Shown here: positions 55,110-63,560 of the stretch, piece after piece
Layout: each line of letters starts with the position of its first letter
Numbering within the stretch: position 1 is the stretch's first letter
Source: JBBPYC01 sp965218765
GTDB lineage: Bacteria > Pseudomonadota > Gammaproteobacteria > Burkholderiales > Burkholderiaceae_C
Length of the DNA: 64,000 nt
NCBI GenBank assembly: GCA_965218765.1
Contig: CBDCLU010000005.1
Span: 372,001 to 436,000, forward strand
Direction: 5' to 3'
Position numbers and translations under genes: made by a program
Notes under the pieces: generated by a model
Databases searched by the model: none
Seen by the model: the letters and a program-made list of their open reading frames with translations, nothing else
Told to the model about the DNA's origin: nothing

Positions 55110-55896
55110 GAACGAGATGGAGCCCCATGGGCATTCGGCCCTTGCGCTGGTCATCGGCACGCTGCTGGCATGGAACGCCCATGCCCAGATCAAACCTCCG
55201 CTGAACGACAACCAGCTCAGCGGCGCGTCTCCGTATGGCAACCCGATCAAGGACGACCGGATCTATGGGCACGTGCTGCTCGACCAATTCGAGCAGCGCA
55301 TCGGCAACGGCAAGGAACCCTACACGCGATGGGACGGCCAAGCTTGGATCGGCAACGACTTCCACCGGCTCTGGATCAAGTCGGAGGGCCGGGCCAACGC
55401 GGACGGCAACGGCAACATCGGCGACGGCAAGACCGAGCTGCTCTACGACCGCCCGATCACGACGTTCTTCGATCTGCAGGCCGGGGTTCGCTACGACCTG
55501 GACTCGAAGCCGGGCCGGGCCTGGGGTGCGCTGGGCATTCAAGGGCTCGCGCCGGGCTTCTGGAATGTCTCGGCCACCGCGTACGCGGGTGGAAATGGGC
55601 GTCTGGCGTTGAACACCAACGTTTCCTACGACTACTACATCACCCAGCGCCTTGTGCTGCAGCCGCAGTTCGAGACCAACTGGTATTCCAAGGAAGACTA
55701 TGCGCGCCGGATCGGCTCCGGGCTGTCGGACGTCGACAGCGGCTTGCGGCTCCGATACGAAATCTCGCGCAAGTTCGCGCCGTATATCGGCGTGACGTAT
55801 CAGAAGTGGTTCGGCAACACGGCCGATATTCGCCGGGCGAACGGCTCGTCGACCAAGGACTTCCGGGTCGCGGTCGGCATTCGGATGTGGTTTTGA
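55102..55896 (+). CDS. copB: Copper-resistance outer-membrane protein CopB (second copy, Met-poor)
   Basis: 264 aa. Short signal (LALVIGTLLAWNAHAQ), no Met-rich repeats, then the CopB barrel domain: DRIYGHVLLDQFEQR, RLWIKSEGRAN, TELLYDRPITTFFDLQAGVRYDL, GIQGLAPGFWNVSATAYAG, ITQRLVLQPQFETNWYSKEDYARR, RYEISRKFAPYIGVTYQKWFGNTAD and VAVGIRMWF. GGAG 7 nt before ATG fixes the start. Pairs with copA2. Confidence 0.92.
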   Translation: MSENEMEPHGHSALALVIGTLLAWNAHAQIKPPLNDNQLSGASPYGNPIKDDRIYGHVLLDQFEQRIGNGKEPYTRWDGQAWIGNDFHRLWIKSEGRANADGNGNIGDGKTELLYDRPITTFFDLQAGVRYDLDSKPGRAWGALGIQGLAPGFWNVSATAYAGGNGRLALNTNVSYDYYITQRLVLQPQFETNWYSKEDYARRIGSGLSDVDSGLRLRYEISRKFAPYIGVTYQKWFGNTADIRRANGSSTKDFRVAVGIRMWF

Positions 55897-55957
55897 TATG
55901 CGCATCTTCCACAACCGTTCTCCAAGCTCGGTGCCACTGAAACGAAAAGGCCCATCG

Positions 55958-56254
55958 ATGTTGAAGTCCCTGGTTTTGCTGCTCGTGCTGCTCATCATGC
56001 CGATTCATCGGGCGTTCGCGGAGCAGCCATCGATTCCTTCGATCAGTGCCGATCAAAGTCATGTGGCCGATCCGCCAAAACCGATCGAGCCTGACATGAA
56101 AGGCTTTGGTACGCGCGCCGTGCCGGGCCGGACGCTCAACGAAATGCTGGAACACTGTCGTGCGCAACGCGTGTCGCAAGACGCCGTGGAGCAGGCGCGC
56201 TGCAAGCAACTGCTGCGCACCCTGAAGAACCAGCCGGGCAACACGCGCGACTGA
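55958..56254 (+). CDS. Small secreted hypothetical protein
   Basis: 98 aa. Clear signal peptide (MLKSLVLLLVLLIMPIHRAFA), mature part of ~77 residues with two Cys (EHCRAQR, EQARCKQLL). No family recognised. Alternative start 60 bp upstream (ATG 55898) would add 20 residues before the signal. AAAGG precedes the chosen ATG. Part of the copper cluster by position. Confidence 0.6.
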   Translation: MLKSLVLLLVLLIMPIHRAFAEQPSIPSISADQSHVADPPKPIEPDMKGFGTRAVPGRTLNEMLEHCRAQRVSQDAVEQARCKQLLRTLKNQPGNTRD

Positions 56255-56263
56255 TCGTGGTCA

Positions 56264-56284
56264 GCGTCGGTCGGGCACCGACGC
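56264..56284 (+). other. Perfect 8-bp hairpin
   Basis: GCGTCGGT-CGGGC-ACCGACGC between the small secreted gene and the DUF4396 gene. It lacks a T-run, so it is not a simple terminator; it could stabilise or pause the transcript. Confidence 0.5.
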
Positions 56285-56333
56285 CGGCTGCACCGCATTC
56301 AACACTGAAACGGCTATTGCAGGAAAGGCTACT

Positions 56334-57065
56334 GTGTTTCCATCGTGGCTCCACATGCTTTCGATTGGGGCGCTGCTGCTCGGCGCCGCCTGCCTGCTGG
56401 TCATCGCGCTCGACGTGGTGCGGCATCCGCAGAAGATGGCGGTGATGAACGTGGTCTGGCCGGTCACCGCGCTGTTCGGCACCGTGCTCACGCTTGTGGG
56501 CTATTTCCGCTGGGGCCGTGCATCGTCTGCCGAAGCGATGCGGCAGGACAAAGCGCAGGGCCGTGACATGCCGGCTGAGCGGCAGCCGTTCACGGTACTC
56601 GTCGGCAAGGGCGCATCGCACTGCGGCGCAGGCTGCATGATCGGTGACGTGTGCGCGGAATGGCTCGCGTTCTTCTTTCCGGGAATAGCGGTCTGGCTCG
56701 GCTGGCACTCGATCTTTGCAGACAAGATCTATGCGGTCTGGGTGCTCGACTTCCTCTTTGCGTTCGGCCTCGGCATCGTATTCCAGTATTTCGCGATTGT
56801 TCCGATGCGCGGGCTATCGTTCGGCGCAGGCATCGTCGCCGCGCTGAAGGCCGACACGCTGTCGCTCGCCTCCTAGCAGGTCGGCATGTACGGCTTTATG
56901 GCGTTCGCGCAGTTCTACCTGTACGGCCATCTGATCGGCCACCAGGCTGACGTCGACACGCCCGAGTTCTGGTTCGCGATGCAGCTTGCGATGATCGCGG
57001 GCTTTGCGACCGCCTATCCGGTCAACTGGTGGCTGATCCGCAAAGGAATCAAGGAGAAAATGTGA
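56334..57065 (+). pseudogene. DUF4396 membrane protein gene interrupted by an in-frame TAG
   Basis: Starts at GTG (AGGAAAGG 5 nt upstream). The N-terminal ~180 codons end at TAG 56874-56876; the same frame continues with QVGMYGFMAFAQFYLYGHLIGHQ ... PVNWWLIRKGIKEKM to TGA at 57063-57065. As I recall the family, a Trp codon (TGG) precedes QVGMYG, so a single TGG to TAG change explains the break. Four to six TM segments; role unknown (DUF4396 members are often near copper genes). It closes the copper cluster. Could be a sequencing error or a real nonsense mutation. Confidence 0.8.
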
Positions 57066-57078
57066 TCGGCGGCGCTGG

Positions 57079-60000
57079 TCAGACCAGCACGCGCTCGATC
57101 CCGCCCGCGTTCGCGACCTTCACGTAGTCGGGCAGCCAGTCGGGCCCCAGGATGCGGTTCGCCATCTCGACCACGATGTAGTCGGCTTCGAGCAGGCCGT
57201 TCTGCAGGTCGTCCTGGTAGCGGCTCAAGCCTTGCAGGCAGCTCGGGCAGCTCGTCAGGATCTTGACGTTCGCGGGTGCGGGCGCAGGTGAATCCGACCC
57301 CAGCGCGCGCAACGCGGCAGCGCCCTTCTTCAACTCCTCTTCCTTGCGAAACCGCACCTGCGTCGCGATGTCCGGCCGCGTCACGCCGAGCGTGCCCGAT
57401 TCGCCGCAGCAGCGGTCGTTCTTCAGCACTGCGTCGCCGACCAGCGCCTTCACGGTCTTCATCGGCTCCTGCAGCTTCATCGGCGTGTGACACGGGTCGT
57501 GGTACAGGTACGCGCCCTGGTTATCGGCGGGCAGCTTGATGCCTTTTTCCAGCAGGTACTCATGGATGTCGATGATGCGGCAGCCCGGAAAAATCTTGTC
57601 GAACTGGTAACCCTGCAGCTGGTCGTAGCAGGTGCCGCAGCTGACCACGACGGTCTTGATGTCGAGGTAGTTCAGCGTGTTGGCGACGCGGTGGAACAGC
57701 ACGCGGTTGTCGGTGATGATCTTCTCGGCCTTGTCGTACTGGCCCGAGCCGCGCTGCGGATACCCGCAGCACAGGTAGCCGGGCGGCAGCACGGTCTGCA
57801 CGCCCGCATGCCAGAGCATTGCCTGGGTGGCCAGCCCCACCTGGCTGAACAGGCGCTCCGAGCCGCAGCCGGGGAAGTAGAACACCGCTTCGGTTTCCGA
57901 CGTGGTGGCCGCCGGGTCGCGGATCACCGGCACGTAGTCCTTGTCCTCGATGTCGAGCAGCGCGCGCGCTGTCTTCTTCGGCAGGCCGCCGGGCAGCTTC
58001 TTGTTGATGAAGTGGATCACCTGCTCTTTCACCGGCGCGGCGCCGATCGTGGCGGGCGGGCTCGCAGTCTGCCTGCGCGCGACGCGCTTGAGCAGGTCGT
58101 TTGCGATGCGCTGCGCCTTGAAGCCGACGTCCACCATCAGGCCGCGCATGACCTTGATCGTCTGCGGACTGGTCGCGTTCAGCATCAGCATCGCAGCCTT
58201 GTTGCCAGGCCGAAAGCTCTTTTTGCCCATCTTGCGCAGCAGGTTGCGCATGTTCATCGACACGTCGCCGAAGTCGATATCGACCGGGCACGGCGACAGG
58301 CACTTGTGGCAGACCGTGCAGTGGTCGGCCACGTCCTCGAACTCTTCCCAGTGCTTGATGGAGATGCCGCGGCGCGTCTGCTCCTCATACAAGAACGCTT
58401 CGATCAGCAGAGACGTGGCCAGGATCTTGTTGCGCGGGCTGTACAGCAGGTTGGCCCGCGGCACGTGTGTCGCGCAGACCGGCTTGCACTTGCCGCAGCG
58501 CAGGCAGTCCTTGATGCTGCCCGCGATCGCGCCGATGTCGCTTTGCTGCATGATCAAGGACTCATGCCCCATCAGACCGAAGCTCGGCGTGTAGGCATTG
58601 GTCAGGTCGGCGTGCAACACCGGGTCGTGGCGCAGCAGCTTGCCCTTGTTGAAGCGGCCTTCGCGGTCCACCTTGGCCTTGTAATCCGTGAACGGCTGCA
58701 TCTCGGCTTCGGTCAGGAACTCGAGCTTTGTGATGCCGATGCCGTGCTCGCCCGAAATCACGCCGTCCAGGCTGCGCGCGAGCGCCATGATGCGCTCCAC
58801 CGCTCCATGCGCGGCCTGCAGCATCTCGTAGTCGTCGCTGTTGACGGGGATATTGGTATGCACGTTGCCGTCGCCTGCATGCATGTGCAATGCGATCCAG
58901 ACCCTGCCTTTCAACACGCGCTGATGGATCGCGCGGCATTCGGCCAGGATCGGTGCGAACGGCGCGCCCGCGAAGATGCGCTGCAGTTCAGCCTGCAGCT
59001 GCGTCTTCCAGCTCGCGCGCAGGCTGTGGTCTTGCAACTGCTGGAACAGCGTGTCCGCATCGTCGAGCCAGTCCTGCCACTGATCGCGCACGCTGGACAC
59101 CAGGGCAAGCGCCTGGCCCACGCGGTCTTCGAGCAGTTCGGGCGTCGCGATCTCCGATGCGTCGTCGCCCTTGCCGAGCGGCAGGTTGCCGCGCAGAAAG
59201 AACGCTTCGAGCTGGTCGCAGAGCTTCAGCTTGTTGCGCAGCGATAGCTCGATGTTGATGCGCTCGATGCCGTCCGTGTATTCGGCCATGCGCGGCAGCG
59301 GTATCACCACGTCCTCGTTGATCTTGAACGCATTGGTGTGGCGGCTGATCGCAGCCGTGCGTTTGCGATCGAGCCAGAACTTCTTGCGCGCTTCCGGGCT
59401 GATCGCGATGAAGCCTTCGCCATTGCGCGAGTTCGCGATGCGCACCACTTCGCTGGTCGCGCGCGCGACCGCATCGGCGTCGTCGCCGACGATGTCGCCG
59501 AACAGCGCCATCTTCGGCACGCCGCCACTCGCTGCGCCGCGTTTCGATTTCGTCGCATAGCCGACTGCGCGCAGGTAGCGGTCGTCGAGGTGTTCCAGGC
59601 CCGCGAGCAGCACGCCCGAGCGTTTCGCCTCGGTGAACATGAAGTCCTTGATCTCGACGATGCTCGGCACCGCATCCTTCGCGTTGCCGAAGAATTCGAG
59701 ACACACGGTGCGCGTGTGCGCGGGCATCCGGTGCACGATCCAGCGCGCACTCGTGATCAGGCCGTCGCAGCCCTCCTTCTGGATGCCGGGCAGGCCGGAC
59801 AGGAACTTGTCGGTCACGTCCTTGCCGAGACCTTCCTTGCGGAACGTCTTGCCGGGCACGTCGAGCCGCTCGGTGCGCAGCGGCGTCTTGCCATCGGCTG
59901 CGAAATACTGCAGCTCGAAGCTCGCCGTCTCAACGTCGTGGATCTTGCCGAGGTTGTGCTCGATCCGCGTGACTTCGAGCCATTCGGCGTCCGGCGTCAC

Positions 60001-60966
60001 CATGCGCCAGGACGCCAGGTTGTCGAGCGCGGTTCCCCAGAGCACGGCCTTCTTGCCGCCCGCGTTCATCGCGACGTTGCCGCCGACGCAGGACGCTTCG
60101 GCCGACGTCGGATCGACCGCGAACACGTAGCCCGCGCGCTCGGCCGCATCGGCGACGCGCTGGGTCACGACGCCCGCTTCGGTCCAGACGGTAGGCACCG
60201 GCTGCGCCACGCCAGGCAGTTCGCGCAGCTCGACTTCGGTCATCGCCTCGAGCTTCTCGGTATTGATCACCGCGCTGTTCCAGACCAGCGGAATCGCACC
60301 ACCCGTGTAGCCGGTGCCGCCCCCGCGCGGGATGATCGTCAGGCCGAGTTCGATGCAGCCTTTGACGAGTTCGGCCATCTCGGCTTCGGTATCGGGCGTG
60401 AGCACGACGAACGGATATTCGACCCGCCAGTCGGTCGCGTCCGTCACGTGCGAGACGCGCGACAGCGCATCGAACTTCACGTTGTCGTGCGCGGTGACCT
60501 TGCGCAGCCGTGCAAGCGTCGCGCGGCGCAGGTCGTAGGTGTCGGCAAAGCGCTTGCCGAATGCCTGCAGCGCCTGCTGCGCGGCGACCAACAGTTCGCC
60601 GACCAGCGCATCGCGTTCACGGTCTTCAGCAGGCGTGCGGCGCTTTTGCACTTCGGCGAGCCGATGGTTCAGCGCATCCACCAGCATCCTGCGCCGGCGC
60701 TGGTTGTCCAGCAGGTCGTCCTGCAGATACGGGTTGCGTTGCACCACCCAGATGTCGCCGAGCACCTCGTAGAGCATGCGCGCGGAGCGGCCGGTGCGGC
60801 GCTCCTCGCGCAAGGTCTGCAGCAGGTCCCAGGCCCGTTTGCCCAGCAGCCGGATCACGATCTCGCGGTCCGAGAACGACGTGTAGTTGTACGGGATCTC
60901 CCGCAGCCGTGGCGCCGCATCGGCGGTGGCGGGGACGAGCTGGGTCAGCGAAGAAGGTGCGTTCAT
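57079..60966 (-). CDS. Large FAD/Fe-S oxidoreductase (D-lactate/glycolate dehydrogenase type, DUF3683 N-terminus)
   Basis: 1295 aa. N-terminal ~170 residues with DUF3683 (IPYNYTSFSDREIVIRLLGKRAW), then FAD-binding_4 (IIPRGGGTGYTGGAIPLV, CVGGNVAMNAGGKKAVLWG), FAD-oxidase C domain (WIALHMHAGDGNVHTNIPVN, GEHGIGITKLEFL), two 4Fe-4S clusters (CLRCGKCKPVC ~819, CTVCHKCLSPCP ~882), and two CCG domains (YLCCGYPQRGSGQ ~1065, DRCCGESGTLG ~1184). Oxidises a 2-hydroxy acid such as D-lactate and feeds electrons to the quinone pool; substrate by family only. Convergent with DUF4396. Confidence 0.92.
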   Translation of the reverse strand: MNAPSSLTQLVPATADAAPRLREIPYNYTSFSDREIVIRLLGKRAWDLLQTLREERRTGRSARMLYEVLGDIWVVQRNPYLQDDLLDNQRRRRMLVDALNHRLAEVQKRRTPAEDRERDALVGELLVAAQQALQAFGKRFADTYDLRRATLARLRKVTAHDNVKFDALSRVSHVTDATDWRVEYPFVVLTPDTEAEMAELVKGCIELGLTIIPRGGGTGYTGGAIPLVWNSAVINTEKLEAMTEVELRELPGVAQPVPTVWTEAGVVTQRVADAAERAGYVFAVDPTSAEASCVGGNVAMNAGGKKAVLWGTALDNLASWRMVTPDAEWLEVTRIEHNLGKIHDVETASFELQYFAADGKTPLRTERLDVPGKTFRKEGLGKDVTDKFLSGLPGIQKEGCDGLITSARWIVHRMPAHTRTVCLEFFGNAKDAVPSIVEIKDFMFTEAKRSGVLLAGLEHLDDRYLRAVGYATKSKRGAASGGVPKMALFGDIVGDDADAVARATSEVVRIANSRNGEGFIAISPEARKKFWLDRKRTAAISRHTNAFKINEDVVIPLPRMAEYTDGIERINIELSLRNKLKLCDQLEAFFLRGNLPLGKGDDASEIATPELLEDRVGQALALVSSVRDQWQDWLDDADTLFQQLQDHSLRASWKTQLQAELQRIFAGAPFAPILAECRAIHQRVLKGRVWIALHMHAGDGNVHTNIPVNSDDYEMLQAAHGAVERIMALARSLDGVISGEHGIGITKLEFLTEAEMQPFTDYKAKVDREGRFNKGKLLRHDPVLHADLTNAYTPSFGLMGHESLIMQQSDIGAIAGSIKDCLRCGKCKPVCATHVPRANLLYSPRNKILATSLLIEAFLYEEQTRRGISIKHWEEFEDVADHCTVCHKCLSPCPVDIDFGDVSMNMRNLLRKMGKKSFRPGNKAAMLMLNATSPQTIKVMRGLMVDVGFKAQRIANDLLKRVARRQTASPPATIGAAPVKEQVIHFINKKLPGGLPKKTARALLDIEDKDYVPVIRDPAATTSETEAVFYFPGCGSERLFSQVGLATQAMLWHAGVQTVLPPGYLCCGYPQRGSGQYDKAEKIITDNRVLFHRVANTLNYLDIKTVVVSCGTCYDQLQGYQFDKIFPGCRIIDIHEYLLEKGIKLPADNQGAYLYHDPCHTPMKLQEPMKTVKALVGDAVLKNDRCCGESGTLGVTRPDIATQVRFRKEEELKKGAAALRALGSDSPAPAPANVKILTSCPSCLQGLSRYQDDLQNGLLEADYIVVEMANRILGPDWLPDYVKVANAGGIERVLV

Positions 60967-61095
60967 GGCAGGGTCGGATGTTCAGCCAGAACAGCGGGAC
61001 CCGGCTGGAGGGGAATTTTAAGTCGGGGTGGGCCGCGAGGGCTGCGGCGGGGACGTTCTCGGGCCAGAAGGATTGCGAGAACGCCTTGACCAAAC

Positions 61096-61111
61096 GTACG
61101 AAAAAGCGTAC
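61096..61111. promoter_or_regulatory. Palindrome upstream of antitoxin gene
   Basis: GTACG-AAAAAG-CGTAC, 38 bp before the antitoxin start, with TTGACC 4 bp upstream of the palindrome. Its position and GTAC core fit autoregulation by a YefM-type antitoxin. Inference. Confidence 0.4.
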
Positions 61112-61149
61112 CACTACATAGTCCACTTGAGTCGTGACCCGAACCCTTC

Positions 61150-61392
61150 ATGACCATCTTGACCGCCAGCGAAGCCCGCGCAAACCTGTACCGGCTGATC
61201 GATCAGACGACCGAATCGCACCAACCCATTCACATCGCAGGCAAGCGATGCAGCGCGGTTCTGCTATCCGCCGAAGACTGGCAGCCGGTTCAGGAAACCC
61301 TGCACCTGCTGTCGATACCGGGCTTTCGCGAGTCGATCAAGCAAGGGCAGGCCGAGTCGATCGGTGAAAGTGCAACGGATCTCGACTGGTGA
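61150..61392 (+). CDS. YefM/Phd-family antitoxin
   Basis: 80 aa. Phd/YefM N-terminus (MTILTASEARANLYRLIDQTTESHQPIHIAGKRCSAVLLSAEDW), then a helical C-terminus (LLSIPGFRESIKQGQAESIGE) that would bind the toxin. GTGA overlap with the toxin reading frame that starts at 61389. Typical antitoxin size. Confidence 0.9.
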   Translation: MTILTASEARANLYRLIDQTTESHQPIHIAGKRCSAVLLSAEDWQPVQETLHLLSIPGFRESIKQGQAESIGESATDLDW

Positions 61393-61657
61393 GTGGTTGG
61401 AAGGTCATATATGCGAAGCATGCCGTCGAGGATGCAGCAAAAAACTGTCCGCCGCCGGTCTGAAACCCAAAGCGCAGGCTCTGCCGGACATACTGGCGAT
61501 CGACCCGTTGAGGACGCCCGCGCCGTTTGAGAAACTCGTCGCCGACTTGGCAGGGACGTACTCCAGAAGAATCAACATCCAGCACCGGCTGGTCTACGAG
61601 GTTTTTGTCGATAAGGGGTGCGTGCGGGTTCTGCGAATGTGGTCGCATCACGAATGA
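61389..61657 (+). pseudogene. RelE/YoeB (Txe)-type toxin gene split by a -1 frameshift at A-AAA-AAC
   Basis: Frame 0 begins at GTG 61389 (VSGWKVIYAKHAVEDAAKN) and ends at TGA 61461. The rest of the toxin is in the -1 frame: KLSAAGLKPKAQALPDILA ... TPAPFEKLVADLAG, YSRRINIQHRLVYEVF, RVLRMWSHHE, ending 61657. The frames meet at 61439-61445, A-AAA-AAC with codons GCA-AAA-AAC, the exact X-XXY-YYZ form. One extra A restores an ~89-aa toxin. Either a disabling mutation, a homopolymer sequencing error, or programmed -1 frameshifting. Confidence 0.8.
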
Positions 61658-61702
61658 CTTGAAGCGCGGGCTCATGCATAAGCCGAGCAGTCGCTGTCGC
61701 GC

Positions 61703-61960
61703 TCACCTGCGGCCTTCGCGCTTATAGACATCGATGTCACGGGCTTTGAATGGACCCTTCGGCAACGCAGCGCGCAAGGCCCGGGCGCGAGCCAGGCATT
61801 CACAAGCGCCGATCCGCCGCAGCAGCAGCACTGACTCAAGACAGACGAGCGCTTCGTGGTTCAAGCTGCGGCAATGGATTTCAGCGGACGCCTTCAGGGC
61901 TTCGTACAGGTCCTCCGGAATGTCTTTCAGGGTCAATGTCGTCTGCATTACAGGTGTCAT
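61703..61960 (-). CDS. Orphan ribbon-helix-helix (FitA/Arc-like) antitoxin
   Basis: 85 aa. N-terminal MQTTLTLKDIPEDLYEALKASAEIHCRSLNHEALVCLESVLL is a ribbon-helix-helix of the FitA type; C-terminus GPFKARDIDVYKREGRR would bind a PIN toxin. The usual VapC-like gene should overlap its stop, but the 45 bp downstream run into the end of the split toxin gene and encode nothing. Start may be the second Met (61948). Confidence 0.75.
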   Translation of the reverse strand: MTPVMQTTLTLKDIPEDLYEALKASAEIHCRSLNHEALVCLESVLLLRRIGACECLARARALRAALPKGPFKARDIDVYKREGRR

Positions 61961-62135
61961 TCAGGAACCATCTCTAGTGGGGTGAGCGAATCCGTCAAGC
62001 ACCGACATGGCTTTTGCGATCAAGGAAAACCCCGGTTCGCACCCGTTCGTTGCGCTGGTTAAATCCGCTTGTCACAATCCGGCCGCAAGCTGGCAGGCCC
62101 GACCCACCTCGATTCGATCCAAGGATGATGCAAAG

Positions 62136-63452
62136 ATGAAGATCAAATTCACTGCAGCCGCGCTCGCCGCGACGCTGTTTGCCGCGCCACTCACGACAGC
62201 GCATGCCCAAACCGAAATCCAGTGGTGGCACGCAATGAGCGGGCCGCTCGGCGACTGGGTCGGCGACTTGGCCAAAGCGTACAACGACAGCCAGAAGAAC
62301 TACAAGGTGGTGCCGACTTACAAGGGCCAGTACGCCGAAGCGCTTACGGCTGCGATCGCGGCGTTCAGGTCCGGCAACGCGCCGCACATTCTGCAGGTGT
62401 TCGAAGTCGGCACCGCGACCATGATGGCATCCAAAGGCGCGATCAAGCCGGTCGCCGACGTGATGAAGATGGGAAACGACCAATTCGACCCGAGCGCCTA
62501 CATCCCTGCCGTGGCCGGCTACTACACCGCGCCCAGCGGCGACATGCTGAGCCTGCCGTTCAACAGTTCGACCACGATCTTCTACTACAACAAGGATGCA
62601 TTCAAAGCCGCCGGGCTCGATCCCGAGAAGGCGCCGAAGACCTGGCCCGACGTGATCGCCGCGGCGGAAAAACTGAAGGCCAACGGCCACGCCTGCCCGT
62701 TCACCACAAGCTGGATCAGCTGGACGCAACTGGAGAGCTTCTCCACCTGGCACAACACGCTGTTCGCGACCGAGAACAACGGCTTCGGCGGACTCGGCGC
62801 GCGGCTCGAATTCAACTCGCCCCTGCACGTCAAGCATTTCAACAATCTGGCTGACATGGCCAAGAAAGGCCTGTTCGTCTACAAGGGCCGCAACAACACG
62901 GCCGATGCATCGTTTCCTGCTGGCGAGTGCGCGATGATGACCGGCTCCTCGGGCCTCTATGCGCGCGTGTCCAAGGACGCCAAGTTCGCCTACGGCATCT
63001 CGACCCTGCCCTACTACCCCGACGTGGAAGGCGCACCGCAGAACACGATCATCGGCGGCGCGAGCCTCTGGGTGATGGCCGGCAAGAAGCCCGACGAGTA
63101 CAAGGGCGTCGCTGATTTCTTCCAGTATTTGTCCAAGCCCGACGTGCAGTCCGCAAGCCACAAACGCACCGGCTATCTGCCGATCACGATGGCTGCCTAC
63201 AAGCTGACCGAGGATTCTGGCTTCTATAAGGAGAACCCGGGTACCGATGTGGCCGTAACGCAGATGATCAAAAAAACGACCGATAAATCGCGCGGCATCC
63301 GCCTGGGCAACTTCGTGCAGATCCGCACCATCATCGATGAGGAAACCGAACAAATATGGTCGGGCAAAAAAACCGCAAAAGAAGCGCTCGACGAAGCCGT
63401 CAAGCGCGGCAATGAGCAGCTTGAACGCTTTGAGAAAGCCAACAAAAGCTGA
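62136..63452 (+). CDS. ugpB: sn-Glycerol-3-phosphate ABC transporter substrate-binding protein
   Basis: 438 aa periplasmic protein with signal (FTAAALAATLFAAPLTTAHAQ). Strong resemblance to UgpB: VVPTYKGQYAEALTAAIAAFRSGNAPHILQVFEVGTATMMASKGAIKPVADVM, FNSSTTIFYYNKDAFKAAGLDPEKAPKTW, IIGGASLWVMAGK, KRTGYLPITMAAYKL, GIRLGNFVQIRTIIDEE. Captures glycerol-3-phosphate or its diesters. ugpA follows after a terminator-like hairpin. Confidence 0.95.
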   Translation: MKIKFTAAALAATLFAAPLTTAHAQTEIQWWHAMSGPLGDWVGDLAKAYNDSQKNYKVVPTYKGQYAEALTAAIAAFRSGNAPHILQVFEVGTATMMASKGAIKPVADVMKMGNDQFDPSAYIPAVAGYYTAPSGDMLSLPFNSSTTIFYYNKDAFKAAGLDPEKAPKTWPDVIAAAEKLKANGHACPFTTSWISWTQLESFSTWHNTLFATENNGFGGLGARLEFNSPLHVKHFNNLADMAKKGLFVYKGRNNTADASFPAGECAMMTGSSGLYARVSKDAKFAYGISTLPYYPDVEGAPQNTIIGGASLWVMAGKKPDEYKGVADFFQYLSKPDVQSASHKRTGYLPITMAAYKLTEDSGFYKENPGTDVAVTQMIKKTTDKSRGIRLGNFVQIRTIIDEETEQIWSGKKTAKEALDEAVKRGNEQLERFEKANKS

Positions 63453-63493
63453 TGGCGGCACCAACCATGCACTGATGCAACATTAGACTCACG

Positions 63494-63531
63494 CCCGCCG
63501 CGCTTCGGATGCTGGAGCCGGCGGGTTTTTT
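63494..63531 (+). terminator. Rho-independent terminator between ugpB and ugpA
   Basis: CCCGCCG ... CGGCGGG stem (7 bp, ~18-nt loop) followed by TTTTTT. Lying between the binding-protein gene and the permease gene, it may be a partial terminator that keeps UgpB in excess. Confidence 0.7.
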
Positions 63532-63560
63532 GTTGTCTCCCCTCCGCCCGAATCGCTTCT

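Noticed and set aside
57487..61089. Long plus-strand frames opposite the FAD/Fe-S oxidoreductase
   Set aside because: Antisense shadows; the minus strand has continuous FAD, 4Fe-4S and CCG motifs.
61081..61149. Conventional sigma-70 promoter before the antitoxin
   Set aside because: TTGACC is present, but the best -10 (TACATA at 61115) gives a 23-bp spacer; only the palindrome is reported.
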